A stretch of DNA of 64,000 bases from an uncultured Gellertiella sp. (GCF_963457605.1 NZ_OY735139.1:868001-932000); one strand, 5' to 3'. Positions 12,001 through 17,193 are shown, counted from the first letter of the stretch. The notes: generated by a model not told the origin, from the letters alone. Made by a program: numbers and translations.

Positions 12001-12359
12001 TGGCTGCCGCCGGGGCCTATAATCACCACATCGACAGTGCCGGGTGCCGGATGGGCAGGCAGCGTCACGGTCAAAACGGTTGCGCCCGTATGCTTGATCG
12101 GTGCAGACACCGCAACGTTGTCGATGAGGACGTCTGTGACCGTATCAAGATTGGTTCCGGTAATCGTAAGCTGGGGGGTGCCGAGCGTGGATACCTTCGA
12201 AGGCGTAATCGAGGTGATGGTGGGGGCGGCAGCCGCCGGGCGGGCCATGCCCGTGCCGAGCGTCAGGCAGCAGAGGAACAGCATCAGCGGCAGAAGCCGA
12301 ACGCTTCGGCCCAGCGCCGCGACAAGACCTGCAAACAAGCGGAAAGACGCACCCGGCAT
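1..12359 (-). CDS. Giant secreted/surface protein made of IPT/TIG and He_PIG repeats (3' end outside window)
   Basis: One frame stays open on the minus strand from ATG 12359 to the left edge, about 4,119 codons, and continues outside the window. The first ~45 residues form a signal peptide: basic start, hydrophobic run LLPLMLFLCCLTL, and a likely cut after an Ala-rich stretch (RPAAAA). After that I read about 38 IPT/TIG-like units of ~84 residues (pattern PTITSISPxxGxTxGGTxV followed by TITGTNL and ending FTYV). About 9 He_PIG-like units (pattern LPDATVGxPYSQ, then GTLPxGLxLD and GxISGTPT) are interspersed. Such repeats build stiff extracellular stalks in bacterial adhesins. All repeats keep the same phase, so I see no frameshift. 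The C-terminus, where an autotransporter barrel or type I secretion signal would lie, is not visible. Function as an adhesin is inferred. Confidence 0.9.
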   Translation of the reverse strand, partial: MPGASFRLFAGLVAALGRSVRLLPLMLFLCCLTLGTGMARPAAAAPTITSITPSKVSTLGTPQLTITGTNLDTVTDVLIDNVAVSAPIKHTGATVLTVTLPAHPAPGTVDVVIIGPGGSQDTKPGGLTYVAPPTITSITPSVISTGGGTPVIITGTNFDASTTVTVDGTLALGVTLTKTDGTELSARPQAHAPGLADVVVTNPGGTAMMTAGLKYELPPTISAISPAEGPLTGGTPVTITGTNFDTVTNAADVTFRGAPATAITSLGSNSITVTNPPNNSGTWDVVVSNDDGVSVTRTGGFTYAKTPTVTSISPTSGSTNGGTSVTITGTDLNAVSEVLFGTVAATSFTPVSSTQIRATTPAQAAGPVSISVTTAGGTSTLANAYTYKVLAPTIGSVSPASGSANLTTPVTITGTDFTGVSAVRFGNVQATTFAFVDNTHITATAPAQAAGAVAVSVTANGGTGSKAASFTYVAAPIITSVSPPSGPANATRQVTITGTGFAGVTGVKFGNLAATQVTVVNSTQITATVPAQAAGAVAVSVTTNGGTGMLANAYAYVDAPSISMINPAQGSTNGGDTVTLTGTNLDAVTSVSFGGTDGTSLAHQGTTGLTVKTPAHATAGAVDVVVTSPGGAATKAGGFTYVSPPAITAIDPAQGSTNGGDTVTISGTNLDAVTSVTFDGTAGTSLAHQGTTGLTVTTPAHQTAGAVAVAVTSPVGMATSPTQFTYVTPPTITSITPDKGSINGGDTVTIKGSGFSQPSANPVTVTFGGAAGTSLNIVSDSEIVITTPNSLAGAGSVDVKVTDGNNLSATLAKGFTYVAPPVFTGFFPLVGRLSGGDTFTIYGANLDTVTSVSFGGKDATSLVYYSATNQITVKTPDHMAGVVPVTITSPGGMVMHAIPFTYLDQPTITSITPNAGKTGGDETVKIVGTNFGLPIVAGTVVAFDGTAGTFVSYDSATGTLTEKTPAHQAGAVNVSVTTYGGTATSAGGFTYVGAPTIGTISPKQGSISGGTQVTITGTNLDAVSSVTFDGVAGSSLAHQGTTGLTVKTPDHATAGAVDVVVTSPGGAATSAGGFTYKLPGPTITSFTPDHGPTNGSTEVTINGTGLANATVKFGTNAGTVVGGSASDTQIRVMTPPNGTAGAVDVTATNPDGTGTAVTQFTYDPADLSFMPVTLPNARVGQAYSQQVTMSGGLGSVIYSLKSGTSLPSGLSLDSATGVISGTPATSVTSASFTVTGTDTLLQTKDAAYTIAVNAAAPAITSITPSGSTSGSTQVTITGSGFAGATVKFGGTDVALGAGSSDSKIYLITPPHLPEETVTVTVTNADGSASATTQFTYTPADLSFTPATLSDAVAGQDYDRTVTMSGGFGAVTYSLESGTLPDGLTFDTAAGRIFGTVATTAATGDYNFTVKGVDALGQTATKPYKIRVKAGPPTISSISPPKGTTNGGTDVTITGTNLVAVTSVTFDGVAGKSLAHQGATGLTVTTPGWSGTALVNVAVISPNGTATKTGGFTYEQYAPTITSVTPPTGSTKGGDLVTITGTDLTGTSGVVIGGIATGSLTNVDNTHIRFTTPAHAAGLVDVSVTAFGRTATLANAFTYQAPLPAITSVTPATGSTSGGTQVTINGTGLAGATVKFGGKDGTVTSSSDTEIRVATPPNGTSGAVDVTVTTAGGTVKAATQFTYTPAVLTFTPPPGELAYGLAGQLYGVDLSMSGGSGNVTYAITSGSLPVNLIKYPEYGQLKIVGTPQPGATNATFTVTGTDALGQSASATYTIPFDLPMLTGISPNGGPEIGNFYCTLYGTNFPPAGSPHTGIDLVLNGNRVGVVNLDTSTQAGCQFNKDLQAYVGQNTVGLRISTSKGLAYSNTVPFTIYAPPNLFIVSPATGALTGGNVVTITGSNLTSAQSVTFGGVAGTGITVDSAGTSLTVTTPAFPAPGAVDVKVTTIGGTATGSAGYTYVKSPTFTSFTPATGSTSGGTQVTINGTSLAGATVRFGANAGTVVSSSATAITVKTPPVATAGPVTSGPVDVTVTTAGGTVKAGTQFTYTPAVLSFTPATLFDAVAGQDYDRTVTMSGGFGAVTYSLESGTLPDGLTFDTAAGRIFGTVATTAATGDYNFTVKGVDALGQTATKPYKIRVKAGPPTISSISPPKGTTNGGDTVTISGTSLAGATVKFGMNDGMVDTASSDGSHITVKTPASGMPGAVGVSVTTPGGNAVKTGGFTYVAPPAITSVSPAYGSVDGGYNAIIGGTNLDAVTKVIVDTTETTTFTHNADGTITVAVPAHAAGSVDVKVSGPGGMATSPVQFTYVDAPTISMIDPAQGATTGGDTVTLTGTHLDAVSSVSFGGTAGTSLAHQGTTGLTVKTPAHAAAGAVAVVVTSPGGTATSPTQFTYVDAPSISMINPAQGATTGGDTVTLTGTHLDAVSSVSFDGTAATSLTHQGTIGLTVTTPVHAAGAVAVVVTSPGGVATAATQFIYVDAPTISMINPAQGATNGGTQVTITGTNLGAVSSVTFDGVAGKSLAHQGATGLTVTTPPHVAGLADVVVTSPGGMVKASQQFTYEPAVLAFSPSPGALPLGIVGQPYNGELEMQGGSGTVTYEIASGTLPAGLMFDTTTGRISGTPTAVAATSTFTVKGTDALGQSINATYSIGFDLPTLTGISPEGGPVGSGNVVTLKGTNFPVTGGIAFVQFNGGGTVGFDTATSMQGSFAILNLPVGPNSVRMGYNTGTGAPAYTNAVTYTVYAAPAISMVSPVEGAIGGGNVVTITGTNLTSAQSVTFGGTPGTGVTVDSAGTSLTVTTPAHATAGVVDVAVITLGGAAVKTGGFTYQLPAPTISSVSPAQGTTNGGDTVTLAGANLDAVTSVTFGGTAGTAVTVNGAGTLLTVNTPAHPAGAVDVTVTTPGGTATAATQFTYLGEPTIASVSPKFISPKGGQAVTITGANLATIHTVKFDGTPGTNVGYDSATGHLTVTAPAHQPGVVGISVFGPGGSVGGVDDVTYADPPTITSVSPSTGTTLGGTPVTIIGTELSTAKISVGGKDPVVTFKDFGEIDFVAPPHTQGPVTITASGPGGDATLANAFTYVAPPTITSVTPLVDYFAGGTTVTLKGERLATTSSVKFGAKTAVITSKQDTQLTVTVPAQTPMSTDLKVDLEITSDYGTTTIADGFTYKQNRPSFYAVTPDNGTTSGNTEVVISGQGLGNATVRFGNDPGTVISSDETELHVITPPHVPAGQVSVTVSNPSGTATAQTAYTYTPAALVLGPPILPDAIVGEDYNEGFGLEGGYGTVSYSLKSGTLPDGLNLTVDGQLSGKPTASALGDHAFTIEAKDQLGQTASATYLVTVLSKGPSISMISPPDGTTNGGTSVTIDGDDLAGATVQFGNDAGTVTSNTGTKIVVKTPPHVPAEPVTVTVTTAAGSTTTSFTYIAAVLSFTPAAGDLPDATVGVPYSQQVTMSGGFGTVTYSLGTTTLPSGLSLDTASGQISGTPTASVQNASITVTGTDALGQTASVDYTITVRAGVPTLALVSPGTGPAKGGTQVTITGTNLTDAAVSFGGTAGTAVTVNGAGTSLTVNTPAHPAGAVDVTVTTPGGTAVKTGGFTYQLPVPDIASVSPMAGTTTGGYIVTITGTNLDAVTSVSFGGTDGTSLAHPDSSTLTVTAPAHPAGAVDIKLAYPGGTATSASGFTYVAQPTVSKIDPAQGSTSGGDTVSITGTSLDTVNSVSFGGTAGTNLTHQGTTGLTVTTPVHAAGAVAVVVTSPGGTAVKTSGFTYVSPVLSFTPAAGQLPDATVGVPYSQQVTLNGGTGAVTYSLDGGTALPAGLTLDPATGLISGTPTATGTKAFTIRGTDASQQTATVAYTINVKDVTPTITSITPDHGLTNGGDTVTLTGTGLANPATVAFGLKAGTVTSSSDTKIVVTTPANGTPGPVDVTVTAGGVTVTAPTTFTYEAPVLSFDPATLQNARVGEAYSQQVTMKGGSGNVTYSLASGSPALPDGLMLDGDGVISGTPTASVQNTSFTVTGTDALGQTASVTYTHFTVFASAPSISKIDPAQGVTNGGTQVTITGSHFTGATVSFDGTDVIPGAGSSDTEIHLTTPSHAKAETVTVSVDKAASGAWSATTKFTYV
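5895..6239. repeat. Near-identical internal duplication, copy 1 (with 8019-8363)
   Basis: This 345-bp stretch inside the giant repeat gene matches 8019-8363 with only two differences seen (around 6190 and 6217). Neighbouring repeat units diverge much more. It encodes the end of one TIG unit boundary and one whole He_PIG unit. The copies are 2,124 bp apart, an exact multiple of three. Confidence 0.9.
8019..8363. repeat. Near-identical internal duplication, copy 2 (with 5895-6239)
   Basis: Second copy of the 345-bp duplicated block in the giant repeat gene. The two differences from copy 1 lie around 8314 and 8341. The near identity points to recent duplication or gene conversion. Confidence 0.9.
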
Positions 12360-12445
12360 GATTTACTCCACCCTCAAAACCGATCTGCCGCCACCACGCC
12401 AAGTCGCGTGAAACCGGCAATCTGATCAAATATCCTGTTGTAAAA

Positions 12446-12460
12446 TATGGATAATCCATA
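12446..12460. promoter_or_regulatory. 15-bp palindrome, candidate operator for giant repeat gene
   Basis: TATGGATAATCCATA is a perfect palindrome with 7-bp arms. It lies about 87 bp upstream of the giant gene's start. A near copy, TATGGATATTCCATA, sits at 12696, in front of the oppositely oriented glycine-rich gene. Operator function is inferred from symmetry, position and recurrence. Confidence 0.5.
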
Positions 12461-12695
12461 ACATTAAACATCTCTAATTCAAGTGAGTCCTAATTTTACT
12501 GATGCAAGGAGTCAATGGGTTGTTTCTGTTCTTCACCATCGCAGCGTGCGGGATGGTATTGGTACCGGAGGTGAGGGCTTGCGGTCGGGCGCAGGCGGCC
12601 ACCATCGCCCCACCACCTGGAGGCTGGCGGGGAAAAGCCGTTGACACCCCACAACATAAAATTTAGTGTTTCATTCTATTCGAAATATAGGATGT

Positions 12696-12710
12696 TATGG
12701 ATATTCCATA
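12696..12710. promoter_or_regulatory. 15-bp palindrome, candidate operator for glycine-rich protein gene
   Basis: TATGGATATTCCATA has 6-bp arms around TAT. It matches the site at 12446 at 14 of 15 positions. It lies about 90 bp upstream of the glycine-rich protein gene. The centre-to-centre distance to the other site is 250 bp. Confidence 0.5.
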
Positions 12711-12800
12711 GTTTACAGACGGATAGTTGATCGCCAAGCCAGTCCCCTGCCGGGTGTCGCGAAGCGATGGAAAATGCTGCCTTCAAGGAGGGTATGTGTG

Positions 12801-13394
12801 ATGTCTGGAGTGTTTTCCCGCATGTCCCGGCTGCTGGTGTCCGTCCTGTTCATCGCCAGCCCGGCGGTGGCGGCAACGACCCCGGGTTTGCCGATCCTGC
12901 CCCGGAGCGGGGCATTGACGGACACGTTTGATGGCAGCGACAGGGCCACCCTGTCCGGCATCGCGGTCGGGACATCCCCACTTGCCGCTCCTGCCCTGCT
13001 CCGCCCCGCGCAAGACCTGGCGCGGCCGGCGGCCATTGAGCTTGCCAGTCAAACGTCCGGCGGTGGCGGTGCTGGCGGTGGCGGCGGCGGCGGTCGCAGT
13101 TCCGGCGGCGGCAGCGGCGGGGGCGGCTCCGGTGGAGGCGGCGGCGGTTCAGGCGGCGGCGGCACCGGCGGCGGCGGTTCAGGAGGCGGCGGGAATTCCG
13201 GCTCTGGCAGTCACAGCACCGCACTCGATCACGACAAGGGCATTTGCTGGGACTCCAGCCAGTCCTGCTGCGATGGGGGTGGCACATATATCAAAGTCAA
13301 CCTTCACCTTCCCAAAGGCAAGCACCCCCGCAAGCACGAATTTCACTGCGGCGAGCGCCGCCTGCAAAGGCGGCACCACGGCAAGCGGACCTGA
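12801..13394 (+). CDS. Secreted glycine-rich protein with Cys/basic C-terminal region
   Basis: A 197-residue protein of unknown function. The chosen ATG is preceded by AAGGAG at 12785; an in-frame GTG at 12798 is also possible. Residues 1-25 look like a signal peptide (RLLVSVLFIASPAVAA). The middle part is almost pure glycine with serine (roughly residues 92-140), like a flexible linker. The last ~55 residues contain four cysteines (CWDSSQSCC and a later HC) and end strongly basic (RRLQRRHHGKRT). It is divergent from the giant repeat gene and shares its palindromic upstream region, so co-expression is plausible. No family recognised. Confidence 0.65.
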   Translation: MSGVFSRMSRLLVSVLFIASPAVAATTPGLPILPRSGALTDTFDGSDRATLSGIAVGTSPLAAPALLRPAQDLARPAAIELASQTSGGGGAGGGGGGGRSSGGGSGGGGSGGGGGGSGGGGTGGGGSGGGGNSGSGSHSTALDHDKGICWDSSQSCCDGGGTYIKVNLHLPKGKHPRKHEFHCGERRLQRRHHGKRT

Positions 13395-13458
13395 CAACGC
13401 CCTCCATGGCTCAATCTGCAACGGCGGCGGCAGAAGCCCTGCGTGCCCGAGCCGGTCC

Positions 13459-13498
13459 GATTTGGCCGGTCAGATTTGGCCGGTCAGATTTGGCCGGT
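13459..13498. repeat. Three tandem copies of a 14-bp unit
   Basis: GATTTGGCCGGT occurs at 13459, 13473 and 13487, an exact 14-bp period. It lies between the glycine-rich protein gene and the ArsR regulator gene. Function unknown; it could be an array of protein-binding sites or slippage product. Confidence 0.8.
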
Positions 13499-13571
13499 CC
13501 GCTCAGGGCCGTCCTGCCAGACTGGTCCGGTCACGCGACTGCCCCGCATGAAATGTCCCGCCCGCCCCTTG

Positions 13572-13619
13572 AAATATCGCCCATGGCCGAACCATATATC
13601 GATAGAACACGAAATATCG
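13572..13619. promoter_or_regulatory. Three AWATATCG motifs ahead of arsR-type gene, candidate operator
   Basis: AAATATCG at 13572 and 13612 and ATATATCG at 13594 precede the ArsR-type gene. The middle one forms the palindrome TATCGATA. Position and repetition suggest an autoregulatory operator, but this is inference only. Confidence 0.3.
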
Positions 13620-13632
13620 ACGAGGTGAGACC

Positions 13633-13926
13633 ATGGACAGGGACGAAATTCTGAAGGCGCTGTCGCATCCCGTGCGGGTGGAAATCCTGCGGCTGCTGAA
13701 GGCACCGGAGCAGCATTTTTCTGCCCAGCACCTGTCGCTTGAAAACGGCGTCTGCGCCGGGCAGTTCGAGCGCTGCGGCCTCTCCCAGTCCACCATTTCG
13801 GCCCATCTCGCCAGCCTGACCCGCGCCGGCCTCACCAGCGCCACCCGGGTCGGCCAGTGGATTTTCTACAAGCGCAACGAAGAAACGATCTCCGCGTTTG
13901 TCAAGGAACTGGCAAGCAATCTGTGA
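13633..13926 (+). CDS. ArsR-family winged-helix transcriptional regulator
   Basis: 97 residues, the usual ArsR size. It starts LKALSHPVRVEILRLLKAPE, a typical first helix, and the recognition region is LSQSTISAHLASLTRAGL at about residues 55-72. GAGGTGAG lies just ahead of the ATG. Two cysteines (about residues 45 and 53) sit just before the recognition helix. They could sense electrophiles or redox state, but no classic arsenic-binding CxC motif is seen. It directly precedes an Old Yellow Enzyme gene on the same strand, so it probably represses that gene and itself in response to reactive electrophiles or quinones (inference). Confidence 0.85.
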   Translation: MDRDEILKALSHPVRVEILRLLKAPEQHFSAQHLSLENGVCAGQFERCGLSQSTISAHLASLTRAGLTSATRVGQWIFYKRNEETISAFVKELASNL

Positions 13927-13947
13927 CGCCGGCCCCTTCCTCCCGAT

Positions 13948-14002
13948 CCTTGCCTTGCCTTGCCTTGCCTTGCCGATCCTTCCCTTCCCTTCCCTTCCCT
14001 TC
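13948..14002. repeat. Compound pentanucleotide repeat (CCTTG)5 and (CCTTC)5
   Basis: Five CCTTG units run from 13948 and five CCTTC units from 13978, joined by a few bases. They fill much of the 123-bp gap between the ArsR gene and the reductase gene, ending 47 bp before the latter's start. Copy number could vary by slippage and change spacing or mRNA leader structure. Confidence 0.9.
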
Positions 14003-14049
14003 CAGCCCCGCCGGACCTTTCCTCCGGCTTTTCCCGAAAGAAGACCTCC

Positions 14050-15174
14050 ATGACCAAGCTTTTTGATCCCGCGACCATCGGTGCCCTGTCGCTGAAGAAC
14101 CGCGTCGTGATGGCGCCCCTCACCCGCAACCGGTCGCCCGGTGCCGTGCCGAATGACCTCAATGTCGAATATTACCGCCAGCGCGCCGGCGCAGGCCTGA
14201 TCATCACCGAGGCAACACCGGTCAGCCACCAGGGCCAGGGCTATGCGGATGTGCCCGGCCTCTACCTGAAGGAGTCTCTCGATGGCTGGCGCAGGGTGAC
14301 GGATGCCGTCCACCAGGCCGGGGGCAAGATCGTCGTGCAGATGTGGCATGTCGGGCGCATCTCCCACACCTCGCTGCAGCCGGACGGCGGCAAGCCGGTC
14401 GCCCCCTCCGCCATCACCGCGAAGTCGAAGACCTATATTTTCGACGAGAACGGCAATGGCACCTTCGCCCCGACCTCCGAACCACGGGCGCTGGAGCTTG
14501 CCGAGCTTCCCGGCATCGTCGAGGATTTTCGGAAAGCGGCCCGCGCCGCCATCGAGGCGGGCTTTGACGGGGTGGAGATCCACGCCGCCAATGGCTATCT
14601 GATCGACCAGTTCCTGCGCGACGGCTCCAACCACCGCACCGATGCCTATGGCGGCTCGATCGACAACCGCACCCGGCTGCTGAAGGAAGTCGTTGCCGCC
14701 GTCGCCGGTGAAATTGGAGCCAACCGCACCGGCATCCGCATCTCGCCGGTCACCCCCGCCAATGATGCCCGCGATTCCCATCCGCAGCCGCTGTTCGAGG
14801 CGGTGGTGAAGATCCTCGCCATGCATGATCTCGCCTATGTCCATGTCATCGAGGGCGCGACCGGCGGCGACCGTGCCTACAGCCAGGGCGAGACCCCCTT
14901 CGACTGGACCGCGCTGCAGGCTGCCTACAAGGCCGCCGGCGGCAAGGCGGCCTGGATGGTCAACAATGGCTATGATGCCGCAAGCGCCGAACAGGCCGTC
15001 GACAGCGGCAAGGCCGATCTCGTTGCCTTCGGCAAGCTGTTCATCGCCAATCCGGATCTGGTCGAGCGCCTGAAGGGCGGCACGGCCCTGAACCCGCTCG
15101 ACATGGCCACCCTCTATGGCGGCGGTGCCAGGGGCTATACCGATTATCCGGTGCTGGAAAACGTACCGGCCTGA
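14050..15174 (+). CDS. Old Yellow Enzyme-family alkene reductase (NADH:flavin oxidoreductase)
   Basis: 374 residues, the normal size for OYE-type FMN enzymes such as NemA and XenA/B. These reduce activated C=C bonds, quinones, N-ethylmaleimide or nitro-esters with NAD(P)H in the cytoplasm. Seen: start LFDPATIGALSLKNRVVMAP; MAPLTRNRS for flavin contact; the substrate-binding motif GFDGVEIHAANGYLIDQF at about residues 174-191; RTDAYGGSIDNRTR after it. The ATG at 14050 was chosen because it begins the conserved core; a longer in-frame extension covers only the pentanucleotide repeat. It forms a probable unit with the upstream ArsR regulator. Confidence 0.92.
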   Translation: MTKLFDPATIGALSLKNRVVMAPLTRNRSPGAVPNDLNVEYYRQRAGAGLIITEATPVSHQGQGYADVPGLYLKESLDGWRRVTDAVHQAGGKIVVQMWHVGRISHTSLQPDGGKPVAPSAITAKSKTYIFDENGNGTFAPTSEPRALELAELPGIVEDFRKAARAAIEAGFDGVEIHAANGYLIDQFLRDGSNHRTDAYGGSIDNRTRLLKEVVAAVAGEIGANRTGIRISPVTPANDARDSHPQPLFEAVVKILAMHDLAYVHVIEGATGGDRAYSQGETPFDWTALQAAYKAAGGKAAWMVNNGYDAASAEQAVDSGKADLVAFGKLFIANPDLVERLKGGTALNPLDMATLYGGGARGYTDYPVLENVPA

Positions 15175-15225
15175 CCGGTCAATATTCCGGGGCGGCGGCA
15201 CGCGCCGCCCCGTTTCCGCCCCGGC

Positions 15226-16191
15226 TTACAGCGCCTTCATGTCGCTGAGGGTGGCGCGCATCGCGTCATCCAGAGCCGTATGGGGTTCCGCGCCAAGAAC
15301 CTTCACCAGTTCGGCATTGTCCAGTTGCAGCGGTTCCTGCCAGACGTAACGCATCACGAGCAGTTCCCGGAACAGCGGCTGGAAGGGCGAGGCAAGGCGG
15401 AGCAGTCCCCAGGGCAGGCGCCGGGTGCCAATCTTCCGGCCGGTCACGCGGCGGATGGCCTCGACCAGCGCCATCCCGTCTTCATCCCAGACACCCCGCA
15501 TGTGGTAACGGGCAAAGCGCGGCAGTTCATCGCCCCTTTCCAGCAATTGCATCATGGTTTCCGCCACATCCGGCAGATAGGCCCAGCTGTGGCCAATGCC
15601 GGGGCTGCCGGGCAGGGTCACGGAGTGAACCGGCTTGCCTGTCTTGACCATGCCGCCGGAAAACCAGCTGTTGGCGGTGCCGGGTCCGAAGAAATCCCCT
15701 GCCCTGACGATCAGCACCGGCACGCCGCTGTCCGCCGCCCTTTCCAGCCGCTGTTCCATCTCGCGGCGAATCCGGCCTTTGGGCGTGCCGGGGTTCTCAG
15801 GAGATCCGACCTTCAGGACCGGAAAACTGTCGGGCCCGTAATTGTAGATCGTGCCGGGCAACAACACCCGCGCCCCCGCCTGCCGCGCCGCCGCAATCGT
15901 GCTGTCGAGCATCGGCAGCACCAGCCGGTCCCAGTCCCGGTATCCCGGCGGATTGACCGCATGGACGATCAGACTGGTCCCTTCGCCAGCCCTTGCCACA
16001 TCGGCCTCCCGCATGGCGTCTCCCGCGACCCATTCATATCCCGATTGCCTCCTGTCCGGCGAAAGACTGCCGGGATTGCGATGCAGCGCCCGTACCCGGT
16101 AGCCCCGCGCGAAAAGGGTTGCGGCCATCGCGCCGCCAATTCCGCCGGTCGCACCGAGAACCAGCGCCAGGGGTTTTTCGCCTGTGGTCAT
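15226..16191 (-). CDS. NAD-dependent epimerase/dehydratase-like protein (extended SDR)
   Basis: 321 residues. The nucleotide-binding motif LGATGGIGG lies at about residues 12-20, followed by a Rossmann-like strand order and a YNYGP stretch that may hold the catalytic tyrosine. It is probably an NAD(P)-dependent epimerase or reductase of unknown substrate. Two ATGs are possible: the one at 16191 has AAGGAG eight bases upstream, while the ATG at 16197 is too close to it, so 16191 is preferred. It is divergent from a LysR regulator 89 bp away, which is likely to control it. No substrate can be named from sequence. Confidence 0.85.
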   Translation of the reverse strand: MTTGEKPLALVLGATGGIGGAMAATLFARGYRVRALHRNPGSLSPDRRQSGYEWVAGDAMREADVARAGEGTSLIVHAVNPPGYRDWDRLVLPMLDSTIAAARQAGARVLLPGTIYNYGPDSFPVLKVGSPENPGTPKGRIRREMEQRLERAADSGVPVLIVRAGDFFGPGTANSWFSGGMVKTGKPVHSVTLPGSPGIGHSWAYLPDVAETMMQLLERGDELPRFARYHMRGVWDEDGMALVEAIRRVTGRKIGTRRLPWGLLRLASPFQPLFRELLVMRYVWQEPLQLDNAELVKVLGAEPHTALDDAMRATLSDMKAL

Positions 16192-16279
16192 GATCATCTC
16201 TCCTTGGTTGGGAGAAGAATGCACGCCATCACCGCTCAAGAAAATTGCCTGTAATCGTAGATGTGCTATACATTTTTGC

Positions 16280-17164
16280 ATGGGCACATCGAGCTGGGAT
16301 CTCTACCGCACATTTCTCGCCGTCATCGATCACGGCACGCTGTCTTCTGCCGCAAGGGAGCTGGGGCTTTCCCAGCCCACTGCCGGGCGGCATGTCGCAG
16401 AGCTTGAGGCCGATCTTGGCCACCCTCTGTTCCTGCGTTCGCCCTCCGGCCTTTCCCCCACCGAACAGGCCCTGGCGCTCTTGCCGCACGCCCGAAGCAT
16501 GGCGCATGCGGCTTCCGCCCTGTCGCGCACCGCCTCCGGCAGGGCGGGAAAGGTAGAGGGCACCGTCCGGGTCTCCGCCAGCGAAATGGTGGGTGTCGAA
16601 ATCCTGCCGGGCATTCTCGCCCCCTTGCAGGAAAACCATCCGGGGCTGGAATTCGAGCTCTCGGCCTCAGATGCCATCGAAGACCTCCTGCAACGGCAGG
16701 CCGACATTGCGGTGAGGATGGCCGAACCCCGGCAGGATGCGCTGCTGATCCGCGCTGTCGGCACCATCCTGCTCGGCTTCCACGCCAGCAGCGCCTATCT
16801 CGAGCGGCATGGCCGGCCCTTGCATTTTGAAGACCTTGCCCGCCATCGCCTGGTGGGTTTCGACCGGCAGACCGCCTATCTCAGAGGCATGATGCAGAAA
16901 TTTCCCGAGGCCGGCGAGGCGCATTTCTCCTTTCGCGCCGACAGCAATCTGGCGCAATTTGCCGCCATCCGCGCCGGTGCGGGCATCGGCCTCTGCCAGA
17001 TCGCCCTCGCCAGACGCCATCCGGAACTCGAACCGGTTCTGACTGGCTTCACCCTGCCGCTGCCGACCTGGGTGGCGATGCACGAAGACCTCAGGAACTC
17101 GCCGCGCTGCCGTGTCACGTTCGACGCCCTGGTGGAGGGCCTGAAGGCCCATGCGGTCCGGTAG
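16280..17164 (+). CDS. LysR-family transcriptional regulator
   Basis: 294 residues, typical LysR length. The N-terminal HTH spans about residues 7-60 (FLAVIDHGTLSSAARELGLS, then QPTAGRHVAELE). The rest is a periplasmic-binding-protein-like effector domain (RVSASEMVGVEILPGIL, and IRAGAGIGLCQ near the end). The start ATG 16280 gives the standard start SSWDLYRTFLAV. It reads away from the SDR gene across an 88-bp region, the classical arrangement in which the LysR protein regulates its divergent neighbour. The effector is unknown. Confidence 0.9.
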   Translation: MGTSSWDLYRTFLAVIDHGTLSSAARELGLSQPTAGRHVAELEADLGHPLFLRSPSGLSPTEQALALLPHARSMAHAASALSRTASGRAGKVEGTVRVSASEMVGVEILPGILAPLQENHPGLEFELSASDAIEDLLQRQADIAVRMAEPRQDALLIRAVGTILLGFHASSAYLERHGRPLHFEDLARHRLVGFDRQTAYLRGMMQKFPEAGEAHFSFRADSNLAQFAAIRAGAGIGLCQIALARRHPELEPVLTGFTLPLPTWVAMHEDLRNSPRCRVTFDALVEGLKAHAVR

Positions 17165-17193
17165 CGGTACCGGTGCCAGCCATCTGCCGGCGC

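Larger units (their letters stand above)
12360..12800. other. Divergent intergenic region between giant repeat gene and glycine-rich protein gene
   Basis: This 441-bp AT-richer gap separates two divergently read genes for exported proteins. It carries two matching palindromes (12446-12460 and 12696-12710). A TTGACA hexamer at 12641 was seen but no well-spaced -10 box. I found no convincing gene in it. Confidence 0.7.

Noticed and set aside
1-12359. Possible CRISPR or satellite array suggested by regular ~255-bp repetition
   Set aside because: The repeats are protein-coding, in one phase, and vary as domain repeats do. There are no short identical repeats with unique spacers.
84-12425. Many plus-strand open frames up to ~490 codons, rich in Arg/Gly/Asp
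   Set aside because: They are reverse-complement shadows of the minus-strand TIG/He_PIG repeats. They repeat with the same period, have no ribosome-binding sites and give arginine-rich sequence typical of antisense reading in GC-rich DNA.
13531-15201. 556-codon minus-strand frame opposite the Old Yellow Enzyme gene
   Set aside because: The plus strand encodes a clear, full-length conserved enzyme and an ArsR regulator. The antisense frame shows no family pattern.
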